DNA of 64,000 bases from Sporosarcina jiandibaonis (GTDB taxonomy: Bacteria; Bacillota; Bacilli; Bacillales_A; Planococcaceae), in NCBI RefSeq assembly GCF_013184495.1, contig NZ_JAAOIY010000009.1, positions 1 through 64,000 on the forward strand, read 5' to 3'. This document shows positions 53,441 to 63,210 of this stretch, in pieces (position 1 is the stretch's first letter; each line of letters starts with the position of its first letter). Below the pieces are notes generated by a model, which made no database searches, was not told the origin of the DNA, and saw nothing but the letters and a program-made list of their open reading frames with translations. A program made the position numbers and the translations under genes.

Positions 53441-53938
53441 GTGGGAGCTAATCTTGAGCAAATAAATCGTTTTAAGCAAGCAATGGGGAGTTATCCGACA
53501 GGAGTCACAGTCGTAACTGCATTCGATGAAAATGATAAACCGATGGGATTAACGGTTAATTCGTTTGCATCCGTGTCTTTAGAACCTTTGCTAATCCTAT
53601 GGTCAATCAATAAGGGCGCGGGTTCATACCAAGATTTTCTGAAAGTCGAAAAGTTTGCGGTTAATATATTGGCATCAGATCAAGCGGACTTATGCACATT
53701 GTTTTCTAGCAAAGTAGAGGATCGATTCGGCGAATGCGACTGGAAAAAGTCCGAATTAAATCTACCGATTCTATCAGATTCATTGGCTGCATTACAATGT
53801 AAAGTGTTTAAAAAAGTTGATGCCGGCGACCATACAATTATGATTGGGGAAGTACTCGATATACATAACGAGGAAAAAGAGCCTCTTCTATATCACAGAA
53901 GAACTATCGGAGCTATTCCCGAAGAGTTTTATAAATAA
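53441..53938 (+). CDS. Flavin reductase family protein
   Basis: A 165-residue FMN-binding split barrel of the flavin reductase/NADH:FMN oxidoreductase type: FKQAMGSYPTGVTVVTAFDE, GLTVNSFASVSLEPLLILWS, EKFAVNILASDQ and GEVLDIHNEEKEPLLYHRR. It would reduce flavin for a partner monooxygenase, not evident nearby. GTG 53441 follows AAAGGGAG. Confidence 0.9.
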   Translation: MGANLEQINRFKQAMGSYPTGVTVVTAFDENDKPMGLTVNSFASVSLEPLLILWSINKGAGSYQDFLKVEKFAVNILASDQADLCTLFSSKVEDRFGECDWKKSELNLPILSDSLAALQCKVFKKVDAGDHTIMIGEVLDIHNEEKEPLLYHRRTIGAIPEEFYK

Positions 53939-53953
53939 ATAAATAAATAAGAT

Positions 53954-53997
53954 CTGTCTGTCACCCGCTTTCGATACGGATGACAGACAGTTTTTTT
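53954..53997 (+). terminator. Terminator after the flavin reductase gene
   Basis: CTGTCTGTCA pairs with TGACAGACAG, followed by TTTTTTT. An AAAT microsatellite (53932-53950) lies just before. Confidence 0.92.
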
Positions 53998-55021
53998 ATT
54001 CGTTGATTTTTGAACTCGCCGGCGCTTTATTCGTGACATCGAGTATGTCCAGGAGGAACACGAATACTGGAATCCCGATTATCAGTCCCCAGACGCCAAA
54101 GAAGTGTTGTGAAAAGATCAGCACGACGAATGTATAGAAAACAGGTAAATCCGTTTTCGATGACATCAGTTTTGGATTTAAGATATATGCTTCAATCCCG
54201 TGGATTATCATGATTGCGACAAAGAGATAGATGACTTTTAGGTAACCGCCAATTGTAAATGCAATGATAGTCAAAGGGACAAGAGATATGATTACACCGG
54301 CAACGGGTATGAGACCTAAAAAGAAAATCATGATGGCTAATCCAATTATTTGCGGGAAACCAAGCACCATTAATATTAGCACCGATAAGATCGTGTTGAC
54401 GATTGCAATGATAAATTGCGCTTCAATTACCTTTCCAAATGTGCGTGTAAACTTTTGGCCGAAAAACTCAATTTCATAATAAAAAGGGGCAATTTTGCTG
54501 TTTTTAAACTTACTCGTGAATTCTTTTAATCTCGGTTTTTCAAGTATGAAAAATAAACTTAAAATCAAGGAAAGCAATACTTGAATACTTGTTTTACTAA
54601 TGTCTGTGAACGATTTTAAAAGAAAAGAAAATCCGTCTTCCATATACTTTGCAATCTTATCGCTTGATATAACTGTTTCTATGTAGTTAATCAGCACATT
54701 GTCTTGTGACGCTGCAGAAAAAGACGTAATCCTCTTGACGAGTTGGCTGATTTCCGATGTAATGATTGGTAAGTATTTGGCGATTCCGACTGTCATGATG
54801 CCTACAATTATGGAATACAGAAGTATGACGAGCAAGGTGCGCTTTATATGTACGCGCTTGGTCGTGAATTCTACAAGCCGATCCATTAAAAATGTAAATA
54901 TGAATGTCAGTAGAATAATATTAATCATACTTCTCACACTGTAGAGAATTAAAATCAATAAAGCGAAAATAATGATGCGTTTTACTTCCCTTTTTCGGAA
55001 GAGTTCTAGTAATCCATTCAT
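53996..55021 (-). CDS. AI-2E transporter family (PerM/YtvI-like) membrane protein
   Basis: A 341-residue polytopic protein with seven or eight membrane helices and a central soluble region. IIGLAIMIFFLGLIPVAGVI and GIEAYILNPKLMSSKTDLPV match the conserved part of the AI-2E/PerM family. Members differ in role (signal export, ion or peptide transport), so the substrate is left open. ATG 55021 follows AAGGGGATTGGC. Confidence 0.88.
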   Translation of the reverse strand: MNGLLELFRKREVKRIIIFALLILILYSVRSMINIILLTFIFTFLMDRLVEFTTKRVHIKRTLLVILLYSIIVGIMTVGIAKYLPIITSEISQLVKRITSFSAASQDNVLINYIETVISSDKIAKYMEDGFSFLLKSFTDISKTSIQVLLSLILSLFFILEKPRLKEFTSKFKNSKIAPFYYEIEFFGQKFTRTFGKVIEAQFIIAIVNTILSVLILMVLGFPQIIGLAIMIFFLGLIPVAGVIISLVPLTIIAFTIGGYLKVIYLFVAIMIIHGIEAYILNPKLMSSKTDLPVFYTFVVLIFSQHFFGVWGLIIGIPVFVFLLDILDVTNKAPASSKINE

Positions 55022-55132
55022 CAAGCCAATCCCCTTATGAAAAAATTATAATGCCTGACAATCTATTTCTTCTAAGTATTAACCTATATGATGAAGAAAA
55101 CAAGCTATTTACTTCTAAAAGAAAATATACGT

Positions 55133-55170
55133 ATAAAGGAGCTCCAAACCCTGCAGGTTTTAGCTCCCCA
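55133..55170 (-). terminator. Terminator of the CPBP gene
   Basis: On the minus strand GGAGCTAAAACC pairs with GGTTTGGAGCTCC and is followed by TTTATA. It overlaps the stop codon. Confidence 0.7.
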
Positions 55171-55993
55171 TTGTAATTTTATTGCTAAATAGCCCTTTTC
55201 CTAGTCGGTAAACAATAATGCCGGTTAATATGCTGCTTATGAATAAGAGTACGAGATGCGGTATAGCTGTTGCCGCAAGATCTGAACGGCTTGTGAGCGC
55301 AATTACGTCGAGCCATTCAATCCAGGCTGGAGGAACAAACATTAATGCCACAGCAAGCGTATTATTAAGCATATGCAATAATATAGGAATTAGTAAATTG
55401 CCGGTTCGTATAACTAAAAGGGCTGTAATCACACCAAATAAAAATGCCCCGATAATATCGGCATGCAAAATTCCGAATAGGATGCTAGATATTAAAATGC
55501 CGCCCCAAACAGAGGTTTTTTTGATAAGCCGTTGAAGAATTACCCCTCGAAAAAAGAATTCCTCGACAATAGGCGCTAAAATTGTAATCATGACTATTTC
55601 AATGATTAAGTACATACCGCTCTCGGGCATTGGTGTTTCTGCCAATAAAAAATCTACTACAAATGGCAAAATCGGACTTAATAAATATAAATAAAGCCAA
55701 AACGCGCTTAATGAAAAAGCGATGGAAACGATGACGATGACGAAGATGGAAGGTACCCATCGAAGCACGCCATTTGTATAGATGATTCGCCGAATGGAAA
55801 TATCATGTTTTCTAAAATGATAACCGAAGAAAACAACCGGAACAAGCGCATAAAAAACGAGTCCGAATGCAGCAGAAACAAATTCAATATCCACGCCAGT
55901 AAACAGTAACAAGAAAAATAGAAACACTACTGTTGGAACTAAGAATAATGCTGTAACCCCGATCAAATGCCGGATCTTCATTTCACCAAACAC
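55160..55993 (-). CDS. CPBP family intramembrane glutamic endopeptidase
   Basis: A second CPBP family membrane protein, 277 residues. About eight membrane helices; motif 1 is VEEFFFRGVILQRL, motif 2 SILFGILHADII and motif 3 includes HMLNNTLAV. All expected catalytic Glu and His residues are present. GTG 55993 has GAGGTGG eight bases upstream; ATG 56017 has no ribosome binding site. Substrate unknown; such proteins include bacteriocin self-immunity factors. Confidence 0.88.
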   Translation of the reverse strand: MFGEMKIRHLIGVTALFLVPTVVFLFFLLLFTGVDIEFVSAAFGLVFYALVPVVFFGYHFRKHDISIRRIIYTNGVLRWVPSIFVIVIVSIAFSLSAFWLYLYLLSPILPFVVDFLLAETPMPESGMYLIIEIVMITILAPIVEEFFFRGVILQRLIKKTSVWGGILISSILFGILHADIIGAFLFGVITALLVIRTGNLLIPILLHMLNNTLAVALMFVPPAWIEWLDVIALTSRSDLAATAIPHLVLLFISSILTGIIVYRLGKGLFSNKITMGS

Positions 55994-56127
55994 TAAACCA
56001 CCTCGCTGTCTATTCATAATGTACGAAATGAACGGATAAAAGTTTCAGGTTTTCGTATTCAAAATCAAATTCTGATAAAGTAGAGGATACTTTGTAGATT
56101 TCTAGGCCAGGTGAAAGGAGTTTCGAA

Positions 56128-57465
56128 GTGGCAAAACAATATGACTTTACGGAAGGGAACATTTTTAAACAGCTATTCATTTTTTCTGCGCCCATTATTC
56201 TTACAAACCTATTGCAAATCTCCTATCAATTTATCGATAGTCTTTGGGTTGGAAATTTAATTGGATCCAACGCGCTCGGGGCTGTAGCCATATCGGGGAC
56301 AGTCATTTTTACGGTTCTTTCCTTTGTGATCGGATTAAACAATGCTGCACTCACCATATTGTCCCAGCAAAAAGGAAAGGGGAGCGAAGAAGGACTGAAG
56401 CGGTATTTAAATGCATTCGTTGTCATGCTATCTGGAATGTCCGTCGTCTTGGGATTAATCGGCTTTATAATGGCGGAACGAATTTTGCTTCTACTCGGAA
56501 CGCCTGATGCGATGATAGACATGGCGGCATCGTATTTACAAATTAATTTTATCGGCATGTTATTCTTGTTCGGCTATAACTTCATTGGAACCGTATTTCG
56601 TTCCGTCGGAGATTCTAAAACGCCTTTATATTTTGTGATAATTGCTGTCATACTAAATACCGTTCTTGACCCGCTTTTCATATATACATTTGATTGGGGA
56701 ATCGAGGGGGCCGCTTATGCGACGATCGTATCGCAAGGGGTGGCATTCGGTACAGGACTCTTTTTCACCTTGAAGAAAAATCTTGTTCCGTTTTCAAAGC
56801 CGCATTTACCGGCGCGAAGGGAAGTTTTCGATATTTTGAAATTGGGAATACCATCAGGGTTGCAAATGAGCGTCATTTCTGCCGGCTCCATGGCAATCAT
56901 GAGCGTCATCGCATCTTTTGGTTCTGCAGTAGTAGCTGGATACGGGGCAGCGCAGCGGTTGGATAGTCTCATTATGTTGCCAGCGCAAGCACTTGGTGTA
57001 GCTGTGAATAGCATGGCGGGCCAAAATATTGGTGCAAATAGATGGGACCGCGTGCATCGTATTACCTTTTATGGATTTATTTATAATTTAATTGTGATGT
57101 TTATGCTCGCTTTAGTCATGTTCTTATTCGCTAATTATGGCATACGGCTTTTTATTAAAGACCCGGCCGCAGCAAGATTTGGAACGAGCTATTTAAAAAT
57201 GGTCGCCTTTTTCTACCCGTTCCTTGGCATTAACTTTATTTTGAACGGTACAGTACGGGCTGCTGGCGCTATGTTTCAAGTCCTCGTACTTAATATTATT
57301 TCATTTTGGATACTCAGATATCCGATGACATACTTGCTTTCAACCATATTCGGCGAAAAAGGGATTGCGCTCGGTATCGGTATCAGTTTTGCAATCAGCA
57401 GCGTTTTTGCTTTTCTTTATTATCGATTTGGCCGTTGGCAAGACGCGAAAGTATTTGGCGATTAA
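56128..57465 (+). CDS. MATE family efflux transporter
   Basis: A 445-residue, 12-helix multidrug and toxin extrusion transporter driven by Na+ or H+. FIFSAPIILTNLLQISYQFI, DSLWVGNLIGSNALGAVAIS, SQQKGKGS and the second-half repeat GIPSGLQMSVISAGSMAIMS with AVNSMAGQNIGAN mark the family. GTG 56128 follows GAAAGGAG. Its last four bases overlap the end of the convergent lipid kinase gene. Confidence 0.93.
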   Translation: MAKQYDFTEGNIFKQLFIFSAPIILTNLLQISYQFIDSLWVGNLIGSNALGAVAISGTVIFTVLSFVIGLNNAALTILSQQKGKGSEEGLKRYLNAFVVMLSGMSVVLGLIGFIMAERILLLLGTPDAMIDMAASYLQINFIGMLFLFGYNFIGTVFRSVGDSKTPLYFVIIAVILNTVLDPLFIYTFDWGIEGAAYATIVSQGVAFGTGLFFTLKKNLVPFSKPHLPARREVFDILKLGIPSGLQMSVISAGSMAIMSVIASFGSAVVAGYGAAQRLDSLIMLPAQALGVAVNSMAGQNIGANRWDRVHRITFYGFIYNLIVMFMLALVMFLFANYGIRLFIKDPAAARFGTSYLKMVAFFYPFLGINFILNGTVRAAGAMFQVLVLNIISFWILRYPMTYLLSTIFGEKGIALGIGISFAISSVFAFLYYRFGRWQDAKVFGD

Positions 57466-58364
57466 ACAGTTAATACTAAAGATAGTGCATTTTCGCGAAT
57501 GGTTATATGCAGTGGGGTGGATATGATAATTTCTCCATCAACCATGGCAGGAATCGGTCGATTGGTTTCAATCGTTATTTCTTTGCCGGCATTGTAAAAT
57601 ACCCCTTCTTTCGTAACCGGACCCCCCCGAAGCAAATCAGGGAATAGTCGAAATAGGACATTTAAACGGTTGGCATTATTGAGATGCGTGATATTTAGAA
57701 AACCGTCTGAAGGATTCGCGTGCGGACAAATATTTAATCCGCCGCCGTAAAAGGCTGTATTGCCGCAAGCAATAAGCCAAGCGTTCGTTAATTTCAGAAC
57801 TTCGCCGTCAATCGTCAGCTTTCCGTTAAAGGGTTTGAAAGTCAGTAGCGTTATAACAGCTGAGATTATATAGGAAAATGAACCGATTCCAAGCTTATTG
57901 AGAATCGGCTTGTAAAATGACTGATTTACTTGGTTCCCGATTGCAGAATCGAGACCAGTACCTGCAACGGTAATGCCGAAACGTCCATTCACGTTAATTA
58001 AATCGGTTGAAGTCGTTTTACCAGCCAGCAGCTTATACACGAAGTCTTTAGGATTATCGGTTAACTGAAACATTCTCGCAGTATCATTGCCGGATCCTGA
58101 AGGGAAAATCGCAAGTGGGACAGTCGATTCGGCTAGTTGTTGAATGACGGAATTTATCGTCCCGTCTCCGCCAATGACGGCCACTGCTTTTAAGTCATTT
58201 TGTGTTAGTAGATTTTTGGAAATAAATTTTTCTGTTTCTACTTGTGAATTACTCATAACCTTTTCGAAAGGAATTTGTTGTTCGTTTAATAGATTTTCGA
58301 TTTGCGACCATTTTTTTAACGTGTTTTTGTTGCCAGAATGTAAGTTAACAATAAATAGATACAT
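57462..58364 (-). CDS. YegS/DagK-like lipid kinase
   Basis: A 300-residue diacylglycerol kinase catalytic-domain protein: MYLFIVNLHSGNKNTLKKWS, AVIGGDGTINSVIQQL (nucleotide loop), LAIFPSGSGNDTARM and the C-terminal beta-domain GGGLNICPHANPSDGFLNIT. It probably phosphorylates a membrane lipid. ATG 58364 gives the normal family N terminus, with GAGGT upstream; longer starts are unlikely. Tail-to-tail with the MATE gene. Confidence 0.92.
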   Translation of the reverse strand: MYLFIVNLHSGNKNTLKKWSQIENLLNEQQIPFEKVMSNSQVETEKFISKNLLTQNDLKAVAVIGGDGTINSVIQQLAESTVPLAIFPSGSGNDTARMFQLTDNPKDFVYKLLAGKTTSTDLINVNGRFGITVAGTGLDSAIGNQVNQSFYKPILNKLGIGSFSYIISAVITLLTFKPFNGKLTIDGEVLKLTNAWLIACGNTAFYGGGLNICPHANPSDGFLNITHLNNANRLNVLFRLFPDLLRGGPVTKEGVFYNAGKEITIETNRPIPAMVDGEIIISTPLHITIRENALSLVLTV

Positions 58365-58481
58365 AACATGACCTCGTTTCTGATCGGGCATGATTACCCT
58401 ATATACATGTAACAATAGGGTATACTAAGTGGAGAATCAACAGGTAAGTAAAAGAGCAAATGCGGAAAGGGGAGAACAAAT

Positions 58482-58823
58482 GTGGCTTGGCTCTACGTAC
58501 TTTTTGCGGCAATCGTTGAAGTTTTCTGGGTGATTGGGTTGCGCTATTCCGACTCGGTTTTGGAGTGGACCGGAACAACCATCATGATTGTTTTAAGCTT
58601 TTACTTGATTATCAAAGCTTGCGAAAACTTACCTTCTGGAACTGTATACGCCGTATTTACCGGCTCAGGCGCTGCTGCGATTGTTCTGATCGATTTCATA
58701 GTTTTTGATGCGGCATTTTCTCTTATGAAGGTTCTGTTTATTGGTTTAATCATCGTTGGCGTTGTCGGGATTAAGATTACGGATAGCGGTGAAAATGAGT
58801 CGCAGGTTGATCAATCATCGTAA
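58482..58823 (+). CDS. SMR family transporter, first of a pair
   Basis: A 113-residue small multidrug resistance protein with four membrane helices, starting AWLYVLFAAIVEVFWVIGLR with the conserved membrane Glu (Glu in AAIVEVFW). SGTVYAVFTGSGAAAIVLID follows. GTG 58482 follows AAAGGGGAG. It lies 13 bases before a second SMR gene, so the two likely form a heterodimer like YkkCD or YvdRS. No guanidine riboswitch is visible upstream. Confidence 0.92.
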   Translation: MAWLYVLFAAIVEVFWVIGLRYSDSVLEWTGTTIMIVLSFYLIIKACENLPSGTVYAVFTGSGAAAIVLIDFIVFDAAFSLMKVLFIGLIIVGVVGIKITDSGENESQVDQSS

Positions 58824-58836
58824 AGGAGGCAGGAAA

Positions 58837-59151
58837 ATGGCTTGGTTATATCTTGTTATTGCAAGTTTAGGAGAAATACTTGGCGTTATGAGTATTAATT
58901 TATACATACAAAAGAAATCGATGGCCCGGCTGCTACTCATCGTCGTCACCTTTACGTTTGGTTTCATTTTTTTGGCACTTGCAATGCGTGATATTCCGAT
59001 GGGAACCGCTTATGCGATATGGACCGGATTAGGCGCGGCGGGCGCTGTTCTAATGGGCGTTTTGTTTTTCAAAGAACCCGCGAGCTGGAAACGCCTCTTG
59101 TTTTTATCTTTTATCATCGCCGGCGCGGTAGGATTGAAAGTTTTCGGATGA
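58837..59151 (+). CDS. SMR family transporter, second of a pair
   Basis: A 104-residue SMR protein with four helices: AWLYLVIASLGEILGVMSIN with membrane Glu, then IPMGTAYAIWTGLGAAGAVL. ATG 58837 lies after AAAGGAGG, better than the upstream in-frame starts inside the first gene. It is co-transcribed with the first SMR gene. Confidence 0.93.
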   Translation: MAWLYLVIASLGEILGVMSINLYIQKKSMARLLLIVVTFTFGFIFLALAMRDIPMGTAYAIWTGLGAAGAVLMGVLFFKEPASWKRLLFLSFIIAGAVGLKVFG

Positions 59152-59241
59152 AACTTTACATAAGTGATTGAATGACGTTGGAAAAGGGTAATTAGTGTAT
59201 ACTATTAGTTACAATTTGAATGTTGGGAGAAGGAGATTGAC

Positions 59242-60711
59242 ATGAGTTCAATTTATGCAGACGATAGCAATGCATTACATACAGACTTATATCAAATCAA
59301 TATGGCTGAATCATATTGGGCAGACGGGATTCACGATAAAAAAGCCGTCTTTGAATTGTTTTTCAGAAGTTTACCATTCGGAAACGGGTATGCCCTATTT
59401 GCGGGATTGGAACGGATTTTGGACTACTTGAAGGAATTTAAACTTAGCGAAAGTGATTTAACATATTTGAAAGAAGAGCTCCATTATGAAGATGACTTTA
59501 TCGATTATTTGAAAGAATTGCGTTTCACAGGCGATGTTTATTCAATGGAAGAAGGGGAACTCGTATTTGCGAATGAACCAATCCTGCGTGTTGAAGCTCC
59601 ACTTATTGAAGCGCAGTTGATTGAATCCGCCTTATTAAATATTGTTAATTACCAAACTTTAATCGCTACGAAAGCGAGCCGTATCAAGCAAGTGACAAAA
59701 GATGAAATGGTATTGGAGTTTGGAACAAGACGTGCCCATGAAATGGATGCTGCCATATGGGGTGCGCGCGCTACGGTTATCGGCGGCGTTGAAGCAACAA
59801 GTAACGTTCGGGCAGGGAAGAAATTCGGCATACCGGTTTCGGGAACTCATGCACATTCACTCGTACAAGCATACAAAAGTGAATATGAAGCTTTTCATTC
59901 TTATGCAAAACGTCATAAAGATTGCGTGTTTTTAGTCGACACGTATAACACGTTGAAAATTGGAGTTCCGACAGCGATTCAAGTAGCGAAAGAACTCGGT
60001 GATAAAATTAACTTCAAAGGGATTCGTCTTGATAGCGGAGATATCGCATTCTTATCAAAAGAATCTCGCCGCATGCTGGATGAAGCCGGATTCCCGGACG
60101 CTAAAATCGTCGTCTCAAACGATCTTGACGAATATACGATCTTGAACTTAAAAGCGCAAGGAGCAAAAGTTGATGTTTGGGGAATTGGCACGAAGCTTAT
60201 AACCGCATACGACCAACCGGCCCTTGGAGCTGTTTATAAAATCGTGTCGATTGAAAATGATGAAGGCGAAATGGAAGATACGATTAAGATTTCTTCCACC
60301 GCGGAAAAAGTGACGACACCCGGTCAGAAAAAGTTGTATCGAATTATCGACCGTGAAAACGGAAAAGCTGAAGGCGATTATATAACGATGCACGATGAAG
60401 ACCCGACAGCAGAAAAGCGTTTGAAAATGTTCCATCCTGTTCATACATTTATATCTAAGTTTGTCACGAATTTCGAGGCGAAGAACTTACATGTGAAAGT
60501 AGTGGAAAGCGGAAATATTATTTACGAAAATCCAAGCCTGATGGAAATGCAAAAATATGCAAAAGAGAATTTAGATCTGCTATGGGAAGAATACAAAAGA
60601 TCTCTGAATCCGGAAGAATATCCTGTCGATTTAAGCCAAAAGTGCTGGGATAACAAAATGCGTAATATTCAAGAAGTCCAAGAAATGGTGGAAGAGTATA
60701 CGCACGAATAA
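59242..60711 (+). CDS. pncB: Nicotinate phosphoribosyltransferase
   Basis: First step of NAD salvage: nicotinate plus PRPP gives nicotinate mononucleotide. The 489-residue protein has HTDLYQINMAESYWADGIHD, VLEFGTRRAHEMDAAIWGAR (with the phosphorylated His region), VSGTHAHSLVQAYKSEYEAF, FKGIRLDSGDIAFLS and WGIGTKLITAYDQPALGAVY. Long bacterial type with C-terminal extension. ATG 59242 follows GGGAGAAGGAG. It is ten bases before nadE. Confidence 0.96.
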   Translation: MSSIYADDSNALHTDLYQINMAESYWADGIHDKKAVFELFFRSLPFGNGYALFAGLERILDYLKEFKLSESDLTYLKEELHYEDDFIDYLKELRFTGDVYSMEEGELVFANEPILRVEAPLIEAQLIESALLNIVNYQTLIATKASRIKQVTKDEMVLEFGTRRAHEMDAAIWGARATVIGGVEATSNVRAGKKFGIPVSGTHAHSLVQAYKSEYEAFHSYAKRHKDCVFLVDTYNTLKIGVPTAIQVAKELGDKINFKGIRLDSGDIAFLSKESRRMLDEAGFPDAKIVVSNDLDEYTILNLKAQGAKVDVWGIGTKLITAYDQPALGAVYKIVSIENDEGEMEDTIKISSTAEKVTTPGQKKLYRIIDRENGKAEGDYITMHDEDPTAEKRLKMFHPVHTFISKFVTNFEAKNLHVKVVESGNIIYENPSLMEMQKYAKENLDLLWEEYKRSLNPEEYPVDLSQKCWDNKMRNIQEVQEMVEEYTHE

Positions 60712-60720
60712 GGAGAGATA

Positions 60721-61551
60721 ATGATGGAATCGCTACAAGAAAGAATTATTGCTGAATTGAAAGTTAAACCTGTCATTGATCCGCATGAGGAAATTCGGAA
60801 GTCAGTGGATTTCATGAAGGAATACGCAAGGAAGCATTCATTTTTAAACGGTTTCGTTATCGGGATTTCAGGCGGGCAAGATTCTACGCTGGTGGGGAAG
60901 CTCGCTCAAATCGCCGTTGATGAATTAAACGACGAAAATCAGACCGATCGTTATCAATTCATCGCGATTCGACTTCCTTACGGTACGCAATTTGACGAAA
61001 AGGATTGTCAGGATGCACTTGATTTTATCCAGCCTTCTAAGATATACACGATTAATATTAAGGAGTCAGTTGATGCGAGCGTTCGGGCATTAACTGAAAT
61101 TGGCGTAAATCTGTCCGATTATGCCAAAGGAAATGAGAAGGCCAGAGAACGTATGAAAGTTCAGTATTCGGTAGCAGCCATGCATAATTGCGTTGTGCTC
61201 GGTAGCGATCAAGCAGCAGAATCGATAACTGGATTTTATACGAAGTTCGGAGACGGCGGAGCGGACCTCATGCCGATATTTCGATTGAATAAAAGGCAGG
61301 GTAAGGAACTATTGAAAGAACTGGATTGCCCTGTGCATCTATATACAAAAGTTCCGACCGCAGATCTTGAAGACGAGAAGCCTTCACTACCAGACGAAGT
61401 AGCGCTAGGCATAACCTACGACCATATCGATGATTATCTTGAAGGAAAAGAGATTCCCGAAGAACCGCGGGAACGACTCGAACAGTATTATCTTAAATCC
61501 ATGCATAAACGACATATGCCAATAACAGTCTTTGATGACTTTTGGAAATGA
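60721..61551 (+). CDS. nadE: Ammonia-dependent NAD+ synthetase
   Basis: Last step of NAD synthesis: deamido-NAD plus ammonia and ATP. The 276-residue protein has the P-loop [60 protein letters not shown] and [17 protein letters not shown]. No glutaminase domain, so ammonia-dependent. ATG 60721 (or 60724) follows AAGGAGAG. Second gene of the pncB-nadE operon. Confidence 0.97.
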   Translation: MMESLQERIIAELKVKPVIDPHEEIRKSVDFMKEYARKHSFLNGFVIGISGGQDSTLVGKLAQIAVDELNDENQTDRYQFIAIRLPYGTQFDEKDCQDALDFIQPSKIYTINIKESVDASVRALTEIGVNLSDYAKGNEKARERMKVQYSVAAMHNCVVLGSDQAAESITGFYTKFGDGGADLMPIFRLNKRQGKELLKELDCPVHLYTKVPTADLEDEKPSLPDEVALGITYDHIDDYLEGKEIPEEPRERLEQYYLKSMHKRHMPITVFDDFWK

Positions 61552-61561
61552 ATCGTTGATT

Positions 61562-61607
61562 AAGTATAGAAGAGAATTTTATTATTCTTCTTCTATACTT
61601 TTTTATT
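61562..61607 (+). terminator. Terminator of the pncB-nadE operon
   Basis: AAGTATAGAAGAGAAT pairs with ATTCTTCTTCTATACTT, followed by TTTTATTT. Confidence 0.93.
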
Positions 61608-61703
61608 TGGAGATTTTTTAGAGAAGTGAGGGTTATCTGATAAGTAGCAGTTTTAATGCGTAATGGAACAATTATTATTCAAGTACTTGGTTTGTATAGG
61701 CTC

Positions 61704-61828
61704 GTTGATTTCCGTTCCGGGCGGACGCGTTCCGCGGGCATCACCTCAATCTCCTCGTCGCTTCGCTCCTGCGGGGCTTTCGGTTGATGCTATTCCCGCT
61801 GGAGTCGCCGCCCTCCACTCCAATCAAC
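61704..61828. repeat. GC-rich intergenic repeat element
   Basis: A 125-bp GC-rich island within AT-rich DNA, bounded by GTTGATT (61704) and AATCAAC (61822-61828) in inverse orientation. Inside are TCCGCGGG, GTCGCTTCGCTCCTGCGGGG and CCGCCCTCCACTCC, typical of a highly structured element that I recall as very common in Planococcaceae and related genomes. It contains no gene. Confidence 0.6.
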
Positions 61829-61986
61829 TAATTTCACTGTAGAAAGAGAGGATATTCAGTAATTGCATTCGAATTAGATATTCCTAGACACTTAATTAAT
61901 GTTAATAGAAAGTTTTAGATATATAGGTCTTGATATAAATCTAATAATATCTAACGACAGAAACCACAATAATCTATAAAAACAAT

Positions 61987-62064
61987 CCGGCGTAGGCGCC
62001 TTACCGCGGGAGGCATCCACCAAGTGCGGAAAGATACAGTTCAATCTTTCCCTAGCGCCGAAGC
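61987..62064. repeat. Second GC-rich structured intergenic element
   Basis: Contains CCGGCGTAGGCGCC, TTACCGCGGGAGGC, a GGAAAGAT/ATCTTTCC stem and GCGCCGAAGCGTT. It is distinct from the first element, non-coding and foldable. The rest of 61608-62262 is AT-rich without a gene. Confidence 0.5.
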
Positions 62065-62262
62065 GTTATGCATAGAGAATTATTAGTAGCATTTTTTAAT
62101 AGTCCTATAAAACAAGCTGTTTCAATGGTTTTTATCTAGTATTGATAAGTTCTTTTTTCCTTCCTGCTTAAGTTGTAGATAGTAGGGTTATCCTGTAATA
62201 TGAAAGTGTATAGTTACTTTTCAAATAATTTGCTATATATTGATTCATTGGGGGGAACCATA

Positions 62263-63210
62263 TTGCAAAAAGAATTGATTGGAAGAGTTTTAAATAATAT
62301 TGAAAAAGTGATGATCGGTAAAAGAGATATTGCCGAACTTAGCATGACTGCGCTTCTTGCGGGCGGACACGTCTTACTTGAAGATGTACCGGGCGTGGGG
62401 AAAACGATGATGGTAAAAGCATTGGCAAGATCGATTGGCGCAGACTTCAAGCGAATTCAATTCACGCCAGATTTATTGCCTTCGGACGTATTGGGCGTAT
62501 CTATTTATAATCCGAGAGAAATGGAGTTTGAATTCAGACCGGGGCCGATCATGGGGAATATTATTCTTGCCGATGAAATTAACCGGACATCGCCAAAGAC
62601 TCAGTCTGCATTACTTGAAGGAATGGAGGAATCTTCCGTAACGATTGACGGTGAAACAATGCGGATTCCACAACCATTTTTCGTCATGGCGACGCAAAAT
62701 CCTATTGAATATGAAGGAACTTATCCGTTGCCGGAAGCTCAATTGGACCGATTTTTGTTCAAGTTGAAAATGGGGTATCCTACACCGCGTGAAGAAATAG
62801 AAGTTTTGCGGCGCGCTGAACAAGAAATCCCGATCGATAATTTAGAGACGGTAATAACGTTAGACGACCTTATAAACTTGCAACACGCCGTTAAAGACGT
62901 AGTTGTAAGCGATGCTGTAAAATCCTATATCGTAACCTGTGCAAATGAAACGAGAAATAATCCATTCGTTTATCTTGGGGTAAGCCCGCGTGGATCCCTT
63001 TCGCTGATGAAAGCCTGCCAAGCATATGCGTTACTAGTCGGAAGAATGTACGTGACACCCGATGATGTTCAATATTTAGCCCCTTTTGTTTTTGGTCATC
63101 GAATGATTTTAAAACCAGAAGCTAAGTATGAAGGAATTGAATCTGATGAAATTATAGAGCGGATATTGGCGAAAGTCAGTGTGCCTTTTGATCAGGTATC
63201 GATTAAATGA
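62263..63210 (+). CDS. MoxR family AAA+ ATPase
   Basis: A 315-residue MoxR-type AAA+ chaperone ATPase: LEDVPGVGKTMMVKALA (Walker A), GNIILADEINRTSPKTQSAL (Walker B), MATQNPIEYEGTYPLPEAQL (sensor 1) and GVSPRGSLSLMKACQAYALL (sensor 2). TTG 62263 follows GGGGGGA; an ATG at 62200 has no ribosome binding site. Its stop overlaps the DUF58 gene, the usual MoxR-DUF58-transglutaminase operon. Confidence 0.94.
   Translation: MQKELIGRVLNNIEKVMIGKRDIAELSMTALLAGGHVLLEDVPGVGKTMMVKALARSIGADFKRIQFTPDLLPSDVLGVSIYNPREMEFEFRPGPIMGNIILADEINRTSPKTQSALLEGMEESSVTIDGETMRIPQPFFVMATQNPIEYEGTYPLPEAQLDRFLFKLKMGYPTPREEIEVLRRAEQEIPIDNLETVITLDDLINLQHAVKDVVVSDAVKSYIVTCANETRNNPFVYLGVSPRGSLSLMKACQAYALLVGRMYVTPDDVQYLAPFVFGHRMILKPEAKYEGIESDEIIERILAKVSVPFDQVSIK

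Noticed and set aside
53932..53950. AAAT tandem repeat at the end of the flavin reductase gene as a phase-variable tract
   Set aside because: It mostly lies in and just after the stop codon and cannot alter the frame in a meaningful way.
58416..58481. A guanidine riboswitch before the paired SMR genes
   Set aside because: The leader is only about 65 bases and shows none of the expected conserved ykkC-type segments.
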